Part shown: one piece after another, positions 27,003 to 36,254 of the stretch
Layout of the letters: the number at the start of each line of letters is the position of its first letter
Numbering within the stretch: the stretch's first letter is position 1
NCBI RefSeq assembly: GCF_046764005.1
Contig: NZ_JBKOFW010000004.1
Location: 248,001 to 312,000 of the forward strand
Reading direction: 5' to 3'
DNA: 64,000 nucleotides
DNA from: Oryzobacter faecalis
Lineage (GTDB): Bacteria; Actinomycetota; Actinomycetes; Actinomycetales; Dermatophilaceae
The notes under the pieces: generated by a model
Seen by the model: the letters and a program-made list of their open reading frames with translations, nothing else
What the model was told of the DNA's origin: nothing
The model's database searches: none
Position numbers and translations under genes: made by a program

Positions 27003-27024
27003 TTTACGTTGACGTCAACGTCAA
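27003..27024. promoter_or_regulatory. Palindromic operator, LiuR-type
   Basis: Perfect 14-base palindrome CGTTGACGTCAACG at 27007-27020, extended by near-symmetric TTTA/TCAA flanks. Located 16 bases upstream of the regulator's ATG and 60 upstream of the acyl-CoA dehydrogenase ATG. Resembles the ACGT-rich sites described for LiuR regulators. Confidence 0.75.
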
Positions 27025-27083
27025 GAACGTGACCGCACCCCGAGCGCCCGAGACCCGGGCGCCCACCGCGCGAAGGAGCGCCG

Positions 27084-28274
27084 ATGTTCGAGCTGGGCAA
27101 GGACCACGAGGACTTCCGGACCGTCGTCCGCGAGTTCGCCACGGAGGCCGTCGAGCCGCACGTCGCGCAGTGGGACCGCGAGCACCACTTCCCCGCAGAC
27201 CTCGTGCCGCGGATGGGCGAGCTGGGCCTGTTCGGCCTCGTCGTCCCCGAGGAGTACGGCGGCTCCCTCGAGGACGCCGACGGCGGTGCGTTCACGAGCC
27301 TGTGCATCGCCATCGAGGAGCTCGGCCGCGTCGACCAGTCGATCGGCATCACGCTCTCGGCCGGTGTCGGACTGGGCATCAACCCGATCCTCACCTACGG
27401 CGACGAGGAGCAGAAGGCGCGCTTCCTCCCCGACCTCGTCGCAGGTCGGGCGCTCGCGGGCTTCGGCCTCACCGAGCCCGACGCCGGGTCCGACGCCGGT
27501 GCCACGCGCACGAAGGCCGTCCTCGAGGACGGCCAGTGGGTCGTCGACGGCGCGAAGGCCTTCATCACGAACTCCGGCACCGACATCACCTCGGTCGTCA
27601 CCGTCACGGCCCGCACCGGCACCGACGCCGAGGGCCGCCCCGAGATCTCGGCGATCATGATCCCCTCCGGCACACCGGGGTTCACGGTCGAGCCGGCCTA
27701 CGACAAGCTCGGCTGGAACATCTCCGACACCCACGGCCTGTCCTTCAGCGGCTGCCGCGTCCCCGAGGGCAACCTCCTCGGCGAGCAGGGTCACGGTTTC
27801 CGCCAGTTCCTCAAGACCCTGGACGACGGGCGCATCGCCATCAGCGCCCTCGCCCTCGGCCTCATCACCCGGATGCGGGAGGAGGCCATCCGGTACGCCT
27901 CCACGAGAACGGCGTTCGGCAAGCCGATCGGGGTCAACCAGGGTGTCTCGTTCCCCATCGCCGACCTCGCCGTCATGGAGGAGAACGCGCGGCTGGTCAC
28001 CTACCGCGCCGCGTGGCTCAAGGACGAGCACGAGGCCGGTCGCCGCTCGGTCGCCGAGGTCAAGCAGGCCGCCGCCGTCGCGAAGCTGTACACCTCCGAG
28101 GCCGCGGTGAGCGCCACGCGCATCGCGACGCAGGTCTTCGGCGGCAACGGCTTCATGGAGGAGTACCCCGTCGCCCGCTTCTACCGCGACGCGAAGATCC
28201 TCGAGATCGGCGAGGGCACCTCCGAGGTGCAGCGGATGGTCATCGCCAAGGGCCTCGGCCTCCCCACGGCATGA
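27084..28274 (+). CDS. Acyl-CoA dehydrogenase
   Basis: 396 residues, FAD enzyme of acyl-CoA beta-oxidation type. Motifs: LTEPDAGSDAGAT near 130 (ACAD signature 1), the QVFGGNGFMEEYPVARFYRDAKI block near 350, and EGTSEVQRMVIAK near 378. The catalytic base varies by clade: isovaleryl-CoA dehydrogenases use a different glutamate from the one in EGTS, so the substrate stays open. ATG at 27084 with AAGGAG upstream. Coupled by ATGA to the carboxylase beta gene, as in leucine/isovalerate degradation operons. Confidence 0.9.
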   Translation: MFELGKDHEDFRTVVREFATEAVEPHVAQWDREHHFPADLVPRMGELGLFGLVVPEEYGGSLEDADGGAFTSLCIAIEELGRVDQSIGITLSAGVGLGINPILTYGDEEQKARFLPDLVAGRALAGFGLTEPDAGSDAGATRTKAVLEDGQWVVDGAKAFITNSGTDITSVVTVTARTGTDAEGRPEISAIMIPSGTPGFTVEPAYDKLGWNISDTHGLSFSGCRVPEGNLLGEQGHGFRQFLKTLDDGRIAISALALGLITRMREEAIRYASTRTAFGKPIGVNQGVSFPIADLAVMEENARLVTYRAAWLKDEHEAGRRSVAEVKQAAAVAKLYTSEAAVSATRIATQVFGGNGFMEEYPVARFYRDAKILEIGEGTSEVQRMVIAKGLGLPTA

Positions 28275-29845
28275 CCTCGACCCCCGACCCCGCGCTCGGC
28301 GACCCGCGCGTCGCCGACGTCCGCCGACGCCTCGAGGGTGCCCTCGAGGCCTCGGCCCGGCCCACCGAGGCCGCGGCGGCGAAGCTCGAGCGGCAGGGCA
28401 AGCTCTACGTCCGTGACCGCCTCGCCCTGCTCCTCGACGACGGGTCGTTCGTCGAGGACGGCAGGTTCGCCAACGCCCTCGCGCCGGGTCTGCCCGCCGA
28501 CGGGGTCGTCACGGGCCGGGGCACGGTCGAGGGGCGACCGGTCGTCGTCATCGCGAACGACCCCACCGTCAAGGCCGGGTCGTGGGGGGCGCGCACCGTC
28601 GAGAAGATCGTGCGCGCCACCGAGACCGCGCTGCGCGAGGAGCTGCCCGTCTTCTGGCTCGTCGACAGTGCCGGCGCGCGGATCACCGACCAGGTCGAGA
28701 TGTTCCCGGGCCGTCGCGGCGCCGGGCGGATCTTCCACAACCAGGTCGCCCTGTCGGGCAAGGTGCCGCAGATCTGCTGCCTGTTCGGCCCGTCCGCGGC
28801 CGGTGGCGCCTACATCCCCAGCTTCTGCGACGTCATCATCATGGTCGAGGGCAACGCCTCGATGTACCTCGGCAGCCCGCGCATGGCCGAGATGGTCGTC
28901 GGCGAGAAGGTCTCGCTCGAGGAGATGGGCGGGGCGCGGATGCACTGCACCGTCTCAGGGGTCGGCGACCTCCTCGCGCACGACGACGCCGAGGCGATCG
29001 AGCTCGCCCGCCTCTACCTCAGCTACCTCCCGGACAGCTGGCGCTCGCCCCTGCCGACGTACCACCCGGAGCAGCCGTCGGCGCCCCTCACCCGGGCCAC
29101 CGTCCCCGAGCGCGAGAGCCAGCCGTTCGACGTCCACGACGTCATCGACGGCCTCGTCGACGAGGGCAGCTTCTTCGAGGTCAAGCCGCTGTTCGCCGCC
29201 GAGCTCGTCGTCGGCTTCGGACGGATGGACGGCGAGACGGTCGGCATCGTCGCGAACAACTCGGCCGTCAAGGGCGGGGTGCTCTTCACCGACTCCGCCG
29301 ACAAGGCCGCGCGGTTCATCTGGCTCTGCGACGCCTTCTCCGTCCCGCTCGTCTACCTCGCCGACGTCCCGGGCTTCATGATCGGCTCCGAGGTCGAGCG
29401 CGGCGGCATCATCCGGCACGGCGCGAAGATGGTGTCGGCCGTCGCGTCGGCCACGGTGCCCCAGTTCTGCGTCGTCGTCCGGAAGGCCTACGGCGCCGGG
29501 CTGTACGCGATGGGCGGCCCGGGCTTCGGCCCGGACGCCACCATCGCGCTGCCCACCGCCCGCATCGCGGTCATGGGCCCCGAGGCCGCCGTGAACGCGG
29601 TGTACGCCAACAAGATCGCCGAGGTCGAGGCCGCCGAGGGCGTCGAGGCCCGCGACGCGTTCGTGGCCGCCCGCCGGGCCGAGTACGAGGAGGACGTCGA
29701 CCTCGAGAGGCTCGCCGCCGACCTCGTCATCGACCAGGTCGTCGAGGCCGAGGACCTGCGCGGCGAGCTGCTCCGGCGGCTGCGGTACGCATCCCGGCGC
29801 GACCGGCACTTCGCCGACAAGCGCCGGGACGTCCCTCCCGTCTGA
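28271..29845 (+). CDS. accD1: Acyl-CoA carboxylase beta subunit (methylcrotonyl-CoA carboxylase-like)
   Basis: 524 residues of carboxyltransferase; the N-half has the acyl-CoA binding AGARITDQVEMFPGRRGAGR near 140 and GPSAAGGAYIPSFCD near 175, and the C-half has the biotin-side VYLADVPGFMIGSEVERGGIIRHGAKMV near 360. It overlaps the acyl-CoA dehydrogenase stop by ATGA. The alpha partner is not adjacent; AccA3 at 15901 could serve, or a distant AccA1. Length and context fit AccD1 of leucine degradation. Cytoplasmic. Confidence 0.9.
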   Translation: MTSTPDPALGDPRVADVRRRLEGALEASARPTEAAAAKLERQGKLYVRDRLALLLDDGSFVEDGRFANALAPGLPADGVVTGRGTVEGRPVVVIANDPTVKAGSWGARTVEKIVRATETALREELPVFWLVDSAGARITDQVEMFPGRRGAGRIFHNQVALSGKVPQICCLFGPSAAGGAYIPSFCDVIIMVEGNASMYLGSPRMAEMVVGEKVSLEEMGGARMHCTVSGVGDLLAHDDAEAIELARLYLSYLPDSWRSPLPTYHPEQPSAPLTRATVPERESQPFDVHDVIDGLVDEGSFFEVKPLFAAELVVGFGRMDGETVGIVANNSAVKGGVLFTDSADKAARFIWLCDAFSVPLVYLADVPGFMIGSEVERGGIIRHGAKMVSAVASATVPQFCVVVRKAYGAGLYAMGGPGFGPDATIALPTARIAVMGPEAAVNAVYANKIAEVEAAEGVEARDAFVAARRAEYEEDVDLERLAADLVIDQVVEAEDLRGELLRRLRYASRRDRHFADKRRDVPPV

Positions 29846-29892
29846 GGCCCGCCGGCAGACGGCGTGCGCTCGGCGCCGCGGTTCGCGTTCGG

Positions 29893-30567
29893 TCAGCTCG
29901 TCGCGCGCAGGTCGTGCCAGGCGACGCCGAGCTCGCGGAGCAGCTCGCGCACGAGGGGGAGCGAGACGCCGACCACGTTGCTCGGGTCGCCCTCGATCCC
30001 GCTGACGTACGGGCCGCCGAGGCCGTCGAGGGTGAAGGCGCCGGCGACCCGCAGCGGCTCGCCGGTGGCGACGTACGCCTCGACCTCGGCATCGGTGAGC
30101 TCGGCGAAGTGCACGGTCGTCGAGGCCGTCCCGCCGACCATCCCCCCGGTGCCGCCGTCCTCGGAGTCGCGGGTGTCGACGAGCCAGTGCCCGGTGTGGA
30201 GGACGCCGCTTCGTCCGCGCATCCGGCGCCACCGCTCGGTGGCCTCGGCGGCGTCCGCGGGCTTGCCGTGGACCTCGCCGTCGAGCTCGAGGACCGAGTC
30301 GCAGCCGAGGACGAGGCCGCCGTCCACGTCGTCGGCGTCGTCGGCCTCCAGCGCTTCCACGACGTCCTCGGCCTTGGCGCGGGCGAGGAGGAGGGCGACG
30401 TCGGAGGCCTCGAGGGCGCCGTGGACCTCCTCGGCCGCGGCGACGGCGGCGTCCTCGTCGACGGAGGAGACCCGGACGGCCGGGTCGATGCCCGCCGCCC
30501 TCAGGGTCGCCAGCCGCGCGGGGGAGGCGGAGGCGAGGAGGAGCGTCGGGGCGGGGGCGTCGGTCAC
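29893..30567 (-). CDS. maf: Maf family nucleotide pyrophosphatase
   Basis: 224 residues from a GTG at 30567; longer starts run into the upstream hairpin and were rejected. Maf-type motifs: LLASASPARL at the N-terminus (SxSPR-like, with Ala in place of the usual first Arg), GCDSVLELDGEVHGKP with the catalytic aspartate near 78, and a SGIEGDPSNVVGVSLPLV block near 190. Hydrolyses non-canonical or cell-division-linked nucleoside triphosphates. Mycobacteria place maf beside accD5-accE5; here it is a few kilobases away. Confidence 0.9.
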   Translation of the reverse strand: MTDAPAPTLLLASASPARLATLRAAGIDPAVRVSSVDEDAAVAAAEEVHGALEASDVALLLARAKAEDVVEALEADDADDVDGGLVLGCDSVLELDGEVHGKPADAAEATERWRRMRGRSGVLHTGHWLVDTRDSEDGGTGGMVGGTASTTVHFAELTDAEVEAYVATGEPLRVAGAFTLDGLGGPYVSGIEGDPSNVVGVSLPLVRELLRELGVAWHDLRATS

Positions 30568-30600
30568 GGGGACCACCGTAACGACGCGGCCGGCCCCGCC

Positions 30601-30662
30601 GTCGAGTGGCCACGGCACGCTGATGGTCGGCTCCACCGGTCAGCGTGTCGTGACCACTCGAC
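30601..30662. repeat. 23-bp near-perfect inverted repeat with 16-base loop
   Basis: Arms 30601-30623 and 30640-30662 match at 21 of 23 positions (arm starts GTCGAGTGG); the two differences are single transitions. The 16-base loop contains GGT...ACC. It lies between divergent maf and the AlkZ-like gene, so cannot be a simple terminator for either. Same loop length as the hairpin at 1385-1440, but different arms. Confidence 0.75.
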
Positions 30663-30716
30663 CGGGGGCCGACGGTGAGGGGGCGCGGCGTCGGTGGTCG
30701 TCGGTAGGTTCGGCGC

Positions 30717-31808
30717 GTGGAGACGATCGAGCGGCGGCGGCTCACGCTCGCGACCCTCGACCGCCAGCTGCTGCTCCGGCGCCACGACCGGTCGGTCGAG
30801 GACGCCCTCACCCACCTCGTCGGCCTCCAGGCCCAGGAGCCCCTGGAGCCCTACACCGGGCTCTGGTCCCGCCTCGAGGGCTTCGAGCCGTCGGCGCTGG
30901 CCGGGGCGCTCGAGCACCGCGGGCTGGTGCGCACGCTGACGATGCGCCGTACCCTCCACCTGCACACCGCCGCCGACTGCCTCGCGCTGCGCCCGGCCCA
31001 CCAGGGCATGCTCGTGACGAAGATGCTCGGGCTGTACCGGCGCACCCTCGAGGGCATCGACCTCGACGAGCTCGCCGCCGCGGCCGCGCCGCTGTTCGCC
31101 GCCGAGCCGCGGACCGCCGTCGACGTCGCCCGTGAGGTCGGCGTGCGGTGGCCGCACGTCGAGGCGCGCGCACTGGGTGACGCCCTCACCTGCCTCCTGG
31201 CCCTCGTCCAGGTGCCGCCGCGCGGGGTGTGGGGGCGCACCGGTCCGGCCCGGCTGACGACGGTGGCGGCCTGGCTGGGCCGCGAGCCGGAGGCACCGCC
31301 TGACGTCCTCGCCTCGATGGTGCTCCGCTACCTGGCTGCGTTCGGCCCTGCGTCCGGCTCGGACCTGCGCGCCTGGTGCGGCGTCCCGGGGCTGCCGGCG
31401 GTCGTCGCGGAGCTGCGCCCCTCGCTCGTCGGCTACCGCGACGAGTCCGGCCGCGAGCTGCTGGACCTCCCCGGCGGGTCGCTCCCGGACGACGACGTCG
31501 AGGTGCCGGTGCGGTTCCTCCCGGCGTTCGACAACACCGTGCTCGGCTACGACGACCGGCGCCGCGTCATCGACGACGAGCACCGCCGCCTGTCGGTCGC
31601 GGGTGCGAGGTTCGTCCTCGTCGACGGGCGCGTGGCGGCGGTCTGGGTGCCGCGTCGCGCCCCCGACGGGACGGGCGTGACGGTCGCCGTCGAGCTCCTG
31701 CGCGCCCTCAGCCCCACCGAGGCCGATGCCGTCGTCGAGGAGGGGAGGGCGCTGGCCACCTTCCTCGGTGACGGCGTGCCGGGCGGGGTCGAGGTCGCGA
31801 CCGCGTGA
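30717..31808 (+). CDS. Winged-helix DNA-glycosylase-like protein (AlkZ/YcaQ, HTH_42)
   Basis: 363 residues from a GTG at 30717. Belongs to the HTH_42 family of tandem winged-helix proteins. Its LQAQEP near residue 38 corresponds to the QxQ catalytic motif of AlkZ/YcaQ glycosylases, which remove alkylated bases or unhook DNA crosslinks; MRRTLHLHTAAD near 80 is another family block. Actinobacteria often carry several paralogues. Not in an operon. Confidence 0.8.
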   Translation: METIERRRLTLATLDRQLLLRRHDRSVEDALTHLVGLQAQEPLEPYTGLWSRLEGFEPSALAGALEHRGLVRTLTMRRTLHLHTAADCLALRPAHQGMLVTKMLGLYRRTLEGIDLDELAAAAAPLFAAEPRTAVDVAREVGVRWPHVEARALGDALTCLLALVQVPPRGVWGRTGPARLTTVAAWLGREPEAPPDVLASMVLRYLAAFGPASGSDLRAWCGVPGLPAVVAELRPSLVGYRDESGRELLDLPGGSLPDDDVEVPVRFLPAFDNTVLGYDDRRRVIDDEHRRLSVAGARFVLVDGRVAAVWVPRRAPDGTGVTVAVELLRALSPTEADAVVEEGRALATFLGDGVPGGVEVATA

Positions 31809-31827
31809 GGGGCGTGGCGCCGCGGCG

Positions 31828-33726
31828 TCAGCCGAGCACCTCGTCGACGTAGCACCAGCGCCACGCCTCGCCGGGCTCGATGCTGCGCATCACGGGGTGG
31901 CCGGCCTCCGCGGCGTGCGCCGAGGCGTGCCGGCCCTCGGAGGAGTCGCAGCAGCCGACGGCGCCGCAGTGGGCGCAGGCCCGCAGGTGCACCCAGCGCA
32001 TTCCCTCGGCGAGGCAGGTCGGGCAGCCCTCGGCGGTCCGCGGCGGCACCGGCACCTCCGTGGCGAGGAGGTGCTCGCAGCCGCCGACGATCCGGTCCGG
32101 AGGCCGCAGGGGCGACTCGCGCAGCGCCGCCCCGCGCGTGGCCGCCCAGGCGAGCGCGGTCTCCTCGGCGTCCAGCTGGCCGAGGATCGTCGTGAGGACC
32201 GCGTGGTCGACCTGCCCGGCGTCGCGGATCCGGAGCAGCTCGGCGCGCTCCTCGCGGATCATCGTGGTCCGCAGCCGGGCAGCGGCCTCGCTCGGGGTCT
32301 CGTCGTCGGCCGGGCCGAGCGTGCCGAGGCGTTCCCACGCCCGGTTGACGCGCGCTTCCGCCATCGACTGGAGGGTGCCGATGACGGCCGGGTCGGCGGC
32401 CGGGTCGGCCTCGACGAGGCGCAGCCCGGCGCCGGTCGTCGCCCCGAGGACGGTCGCCTCGACGAGGGCGTCCTCGCGGGGGTCGGGGCCGCGGACGTCC
32501 AGGGCGCGCGCCAGGGCCGGCAGCGTCGTCCCCTGCAGGACGAGGGTGCCGACGGTGACGACGAGGGCGATGACGAGCAGCTCGGCGCGCAGCGGCGTCT
32601 CCTCGGGGAGGGTGAGGGCGGCCGCGAGCGTGACGACCCCGCGCATCCCCGCCCACGAGCCGAGCGCGGCGCTGCGCAGCCTCGTCCGCCGGACCTCCGG
32701 GTCGACCCGGTGCACCGCGAGCCAGATCGCCGCCTGCCCGAGCATCCACACCGGTCGCAGGACGAGGCACGCGACGAGGACGGCGAGCCCCACGAGGAGG
32801 GTGCGGCCCAGGTTCTGTGAGCCGACGTCGGACAGCAGCGCGGAGACCTGCAGCCCGATGAGGAGGAACACGGCGTTCTCGAGGACGAAGGTGATGCTCG
32901 ACCAGTTGATCCGTTCGGACAGGCGCGACGGCGCGCTCTGCAGCGAAGGGGCGCGGTGGGCGAGGAGGAGTCCGGTCGTCACGACCGCGAGGACGCCCGA
33001 GGCCCCGACCTGCTCCGCCGGGACGTAGGCGAGGTACGGGGCGACGAACGACAGGGCGGTGTCGGCGGGCACCTCGGTGAGCTGGCGGCGCAGGGTGCCG
33101 ATGAGGAGGTACGCGACGACACCGACCGCCACGCCCCCGAAGGAGGCGATGAGCAGGTCCTGCGACACCGACATCACCGTGACGTCCTCGGGGCCGTGGT
33201 CGCCGGCGCCGTGGGCGGCGAGACCGGCGGCGGCGAGCGCGGTGCGCAGCGTGACGAGGGCCGTCGCGTCGTTGAGGAGCGACTCGCCCTCGAGGATGGT
33301 CCGGATGGGCCGGGGGAGGCCGATGCGGCGCGCGACGGCGGTGGCGGCCACGGCATCCGGGGGCGAGACGATGGCGCCGAGCGCGACGGCGAGCGCGAAC
33401 GGGATCGGCAGGAGCAGCCAGGCGACGAGGCCGACCCCGAACGCGGTGAACAGGACGAGCCCGACGGACAGGCTGAGGATCTTCGCCCGGAACGTGCGGA
33501 TGTCGAGGAGCGAGGTCTGCAGGGCGGCCGCGTAGAGCAGCGGCGGCAGCAGGCCGAGGAGGACGACGTCGCTCGAGAGCCGGACGTCGGGCAGGGCCGG
33601 CACGAACGACAGCACCGCCCCCACGCCCAGGAGCGCCAAGGGCGTCGGGAGGCCGACGGGCGCGATGGCGCGGCTCACGAGGATGACGACGAGGACGACG
33701 GCCACGAGCAGCAGGGCGAGCTCCAC
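31828..33726 (-). CDS. CPA1 Na+/H+ antiporter fused to a C-terminal UBP-type zinc finger
   Basis: 632 residues from a GTG at 33726. The first ~410 residues are a twelve-helix CPA1 exchanger: LLPPLLYAAALQTS near 61, SPPDAVAATAVARR near 123 (ion-binding aspartate), LEGESLLNDATALV near 146. A soluble helical stretch follows, then residues ~546-632 carry the cysteine/histidine pattern of a ZnF_UBP domain: GGCEHL, CPTC, CAHCGAVGCCDSS, GRHASAHAAEAGHPV. UBP fingers bind C-terminal glycine tails in eukaryotes; the bacterial role is unclear. The finger is in the same frame with no interruption. Confidence 0.88.
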   Translation of the reverse strand: MELALLLVAVVLVVILVSRAIAPVGLPTPLALLGVGAVLSFVPALPDVRLSSDVVLLGLLPPLLYAAALQTSLLDIRTFRAKILSLSVGLVLFTAFGVGLVAWLLLPIPFALAVALGAIVSPPDAVAATAVARRIGLPRPIRTILEGESLLNDATALVTLRTALAAAGLAAHGAGDHGPEDVTVMSVSQDLLIASFGGVAVGVVAYLLIGTLRRQLTEVPADTALSFVAPYLAYVPAEQVGASGVLAVVTTGLLLAHRAPSLQSAPSRLSERINWSSITFVLENAVFLLIGLQVSALLSDVGSQNLGRTLLVGLAVLVACLVLRPVWMLGQAAIWLAVHRVDPEVRRTRLRSAALGSWAGMRGVVTLAAALTLPEETPLRAELLVIALVVTVGTLVLQGTTLPALARALDVRGPDPREDALVEATVLGATTGAGLRLVEADPAADPAVIGTLQSMAEARVNRAWERLGTLGPADDETPSEAAARLRTTMIREERAELLRIRDAGQVDHAVLTTILGQLDAEETALAWAATRGAALRESPLRPPDRIVGGCEHLLATEVPVPPRTAEGCPTCLAEGMRWVHLRACAHCGAVGCCDSSEGRHASAHAAEAGHPVMRSIEPGEAWRWCYVDEVLG

Positions 33727-33799
33727 GGGGAGATCCTGCCCCGACGGGGTGCCGCAGGGCGAGCACGTCCCGTGACGGCCCCTGCCGCCGGGCGGCGCG

Positions 33800-35485
33800 T
33801 CAGCCGAGCACGGCCTCCCGCAGCACGTCGAGGCCAACGGACCCGACGTCGAGCGCGCGTCGATGGAAGTCCTTGAGCGAGAACGCATCTCCCTCGCGGC
33901 GGGCGACCTCGTCGCGCAGCTGCATCCACAGCCGCTCGCCGATCTTGTAGCTCGGCGCCTGGCCGGGCCAGCCGAGGTAGCGGTTGAGCTCGAACCGCAG
34001 CATCTCCTCGCCCTGGTTCGCGTGGGCGTCGAGGAAGGCCCAGGCCTTGTCGTAGTCCCAGGCGCCGCCGCCGACCTCGGCCGGGGCCTCGAAGCCGCAG
34101 TGGACGCCGATGTCGAGGACGACGCGCGCGGCCCGCAGCGACTGACCGTCGAGGAGCCCGAGGTAGTTGCCGGGGTCGTCCATGTAGCCCAGCTCGGCCA
34201 TGAGGCGCTCGGCGTACAGGGCCCAGCCCTCGCCGTGCCCACTCGTCCAGCACATCATCCGGCGCCAGCGGTTGAGCAGCTCGCGGCGGTGGATGGTCTG
34301 CGCGATCTGGAGGTGGTGGCCCGGGACGCCCTCGTGGTAGACGGTCGTCAGCTCGCGCCAGGTGCCGAACTCGGTGACGCCCTTGGGCACCGACCACCAC
34401 ATCCGGCCCGGACGGGCGAAGTCGTCGCTGGGGCCGGTGTAGTAGATGCCCCCGGTCTGGGTGGGGGCGATGCGTGCCTCGATGGTGCGGACCGGGTCCG
34501 GGATGTCGAAGTGGGTGTCGGCGAAGTCGGCGATGACCTCGTCGGCCTTGCCCTGCATCCACGCGCGCAGCGCGTCGGTGCCGTGGAGGACGTAGCGGGG
34601 GTCGTGGTCGAGGTGGGCGATGGCCTCCTTGACACCGGCGCCGGGGAGGATGCGCTCGGCGGTCGCGCGCATGTCGGCGTCGATGCGGGCGAGCTCCTCC
34701 TGGCCCCAGGCGTAGGTCTCCTCGAGGTCGACGGTGGCGCCGAGGAACTGGCGGCTCGCCAGCTGGTAGCGCTCACGGCCGGCGGCGTCGGACTCGGGGG
34801 CACGGTCGAGCAGCTCGGTGCGCAGCCGCTCTCCCGCGTCGCGGTAGGCCCGGGCCGCGGCCTCGACACCCCGGCGCAGGTCGGCGGCGACGGCGCCCTC
34901 GAGGTCGTCCTCGCCCGCCCTGGCCTCGGCGAGGAAGGTCGCGAAGAAGCCGTCGTCGGCGGTGAGGTCGGCACACTGCCGCACGCACTCGACCACCTGG
35001 CGGCGCGGGGTGACCAGCCCTCGGTCGGCCGACTCGCCGAGCGTCGCCAGGTACTGGTCGAGGGCGCGGGGGACCTTGGTGAGGCGCGCGGCGATCGTCG
35101 CCCACTGCTCCTGGGTCTGGGTGGGCATGAGGTCGAGGACGTCGCGGACCCCTTGGAGCGGCGACGCGAGGACGTTGAGCTGCATCCGGTCGTAGCCGGC
35201 CTCGTGCCACTCGACGGCGAGGCCGAGCCGCTCGCGCATCGCGGCGACCGTGACCCGGTCGACGTCGTCGACGGGCTGCGCAGCGGCCAGCCGGGCCAGC
35301 GTGTCGCGGGCGAGCTGCGCGTGGTGGGCGTACCCGTCGGGGGAGAGGTCGTCGAGGTCGTCGTCGTGCCCCGGGACACCGAGGTAGGTCGCCTCGATGG
35401 GGCTGGCGGCGACGACGGCGTCGAAGTGGGCCTCTGCGACGGCATCGACGGCGGTGGGCTGGCGCAGCACGGGGGTCTCGGTCAC
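33800..35485 (-). CDS. DUF885 family peptidase-like protein
   Basis: 561 residues from a GTG at 35485. Mostly helical DUF885 protein, a family related to M2/M3-type zinc peptidases. The gluzincin motif HEGVPGHH near residue 372 supplies two metal histidines and the catalytic glutamate; SGHGEGWALYAERL near 410 supplies the third ligand. No signal peptide, so presumably cytoplasmic or membrane-associated. Substrates are unknown. Followed on the same strand by the antiporter gene after 73 bases. Confidence 0.85.
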   Translation of the reverse strand: MTETPVLRQPTAVDAVAEAHFDAVVAASPIEATYLGVPGHDDDLDDLSPDGYAHHAQLARDTLARLAAAQPVDDVDRVTVAAMRERLGLAVEWHEAGYDRMQLNVLASPLQGVRDVLDLMPTQTQEQWATIAARLTKVPRALDQYLATLGESADRGLVTPRRQVVECVRQCADLTADDGFFATFLAEARAGEDDLEGAVAADLRRGVEAAARAYRDAGERLRTELLDRAPESDAAGRERYQLASRQFLGATVDLEETYAWGQEELARIDADMRATAERILPGAGVKEAIAHLDHDPRYVLHGTDALRAWMQGKADEVIADFADTHFDIPDPVRTIEARIAPTQTGGIYYTGPSDDFARPGRMWWSVPKGVTEFGTWRELTTVYHEGVPGHHLQIAQTIHRRELLNRWRRMMCWTSGHGEGWALYAERLMAELGYMDDPGNYLGLLDGQSLRAARVVLDIGVHCGFEAPAEVGGGAWDYDKAWAFLDAHANQGEEMLRFELNRYLGWPGQAPSYKIGERLWMQLRDEVARREGDAFSLKDFHRRALDVGSVGLDVLREAVLG

Positions 35486-35552
35486 GGTCGGCGACGCTAC
35501 CCGAGGCGACCGACGTGGGGCCCCCGGGTTTCCGTCGCCTAGCCTTCGGCGG

Positions 35553-36224
35553 GTGGACGTGTACATCCGGTCGGTCAACGTGGGTCGGCCCCGGCCCGGC
35601 ATCGAGCCACGCGGACGCGACACGGCCATCGACAAGCGGCCGGTCGCGTCGGTCGAGGTGCGCGACCCCGGACCCAAGCGGGGCGGGCTCGGCAGCGGGG
35701 TCGTCGAGGACGACGTGGTCGCGCGCAGGCACCACGGAGGGTCGCGCCAGGCGGTGTACGCGGTGGCGCGCGAGGAGCTCGACTGGTGGGCCGCCGAGGT
35801 GGGCCGGGACCTCCATGACGGCGTCTTCGGCGAGAACCTCACGACCGTCGGCCTCGACGTCGACGCCGCGGTCGTGGGGGAGCGCTGGCGTGTGGGAACG
35901 GCCCTGCTCGAGGTGTCCGGCCCGCGCATCCCGTGCGCGACCTTCGCCGCGTGGATGGGCGAGCGCGGCTGGGTGCGGCGGTTCACCGAGCGCGGCCGGA
36001 CGGGGGCCTACCTCTCCGTCGTCCAGCCGGGCCGGATCAGCAGGGGTGACCCGGTGGAGGTGGTGTCGCGTCCGGCGGGTGGGCTCACCGTGCCGGAGGT
36101 GTTCCGGGGCCTGACCGGCGACCTCGACCTCGCCCGGCGCGTGCTCGATGCCGGCATCCTCGACGACCGCGACCACGCCACCCTCGAGCGGAAGGTCGCC
36201 CGCCGCACCCCCACCGACCACTGA
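35553..36224 (+). CDS. MOSC domain-containing protein
   Basis: 223 residues from a GTG at 35553. MOSC core: HGGSRQAVYAVAREELDWW near 62, FGENLTTVGLDVDAAVVGERWRVG near 90, and RIPCATFAAWMG near 128, where the conserved cysteine could carry sulfur or bind Mo cofactor. Related to YiiM-type proteins acting on N-hydroxylated compounds or sulfur transfer. No 3-alpha extension recognised with certainty. Divergent from DUF885. Confidence 0.85.
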   Translation: MDVYIRSVNVGRPRPGIEPRGRDTAIDKRPVASVEVRDPGPKRGGLGSGVVEDDVVARRHHGGSRQAVYAVAREELDWWAAEVGRDLHDGVFGENLTTVGLDVDAAVVGERWRVGTALLEVSGPRIPCATFAAWMGERGWVRRFTERGRTGAYLSVVQPGRISRGDPVEVVSRPAGGLTVPEVFRGLTGDLDLARRVLDAGILDDRDHATLERKVARRTPTDH

Positions 36225-36254
36225 GCCGCTCTCTCCACTGGCCGCACGGTGCGC

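Noticed and set aside
24515..27394. A 959-residue minus-strand open frame across the secreted Ig-like gene and the MerR gene
   Set aside because: Shadow of the secreted protein and of the acyl-CoA dehydrogenase start; no domain in it.
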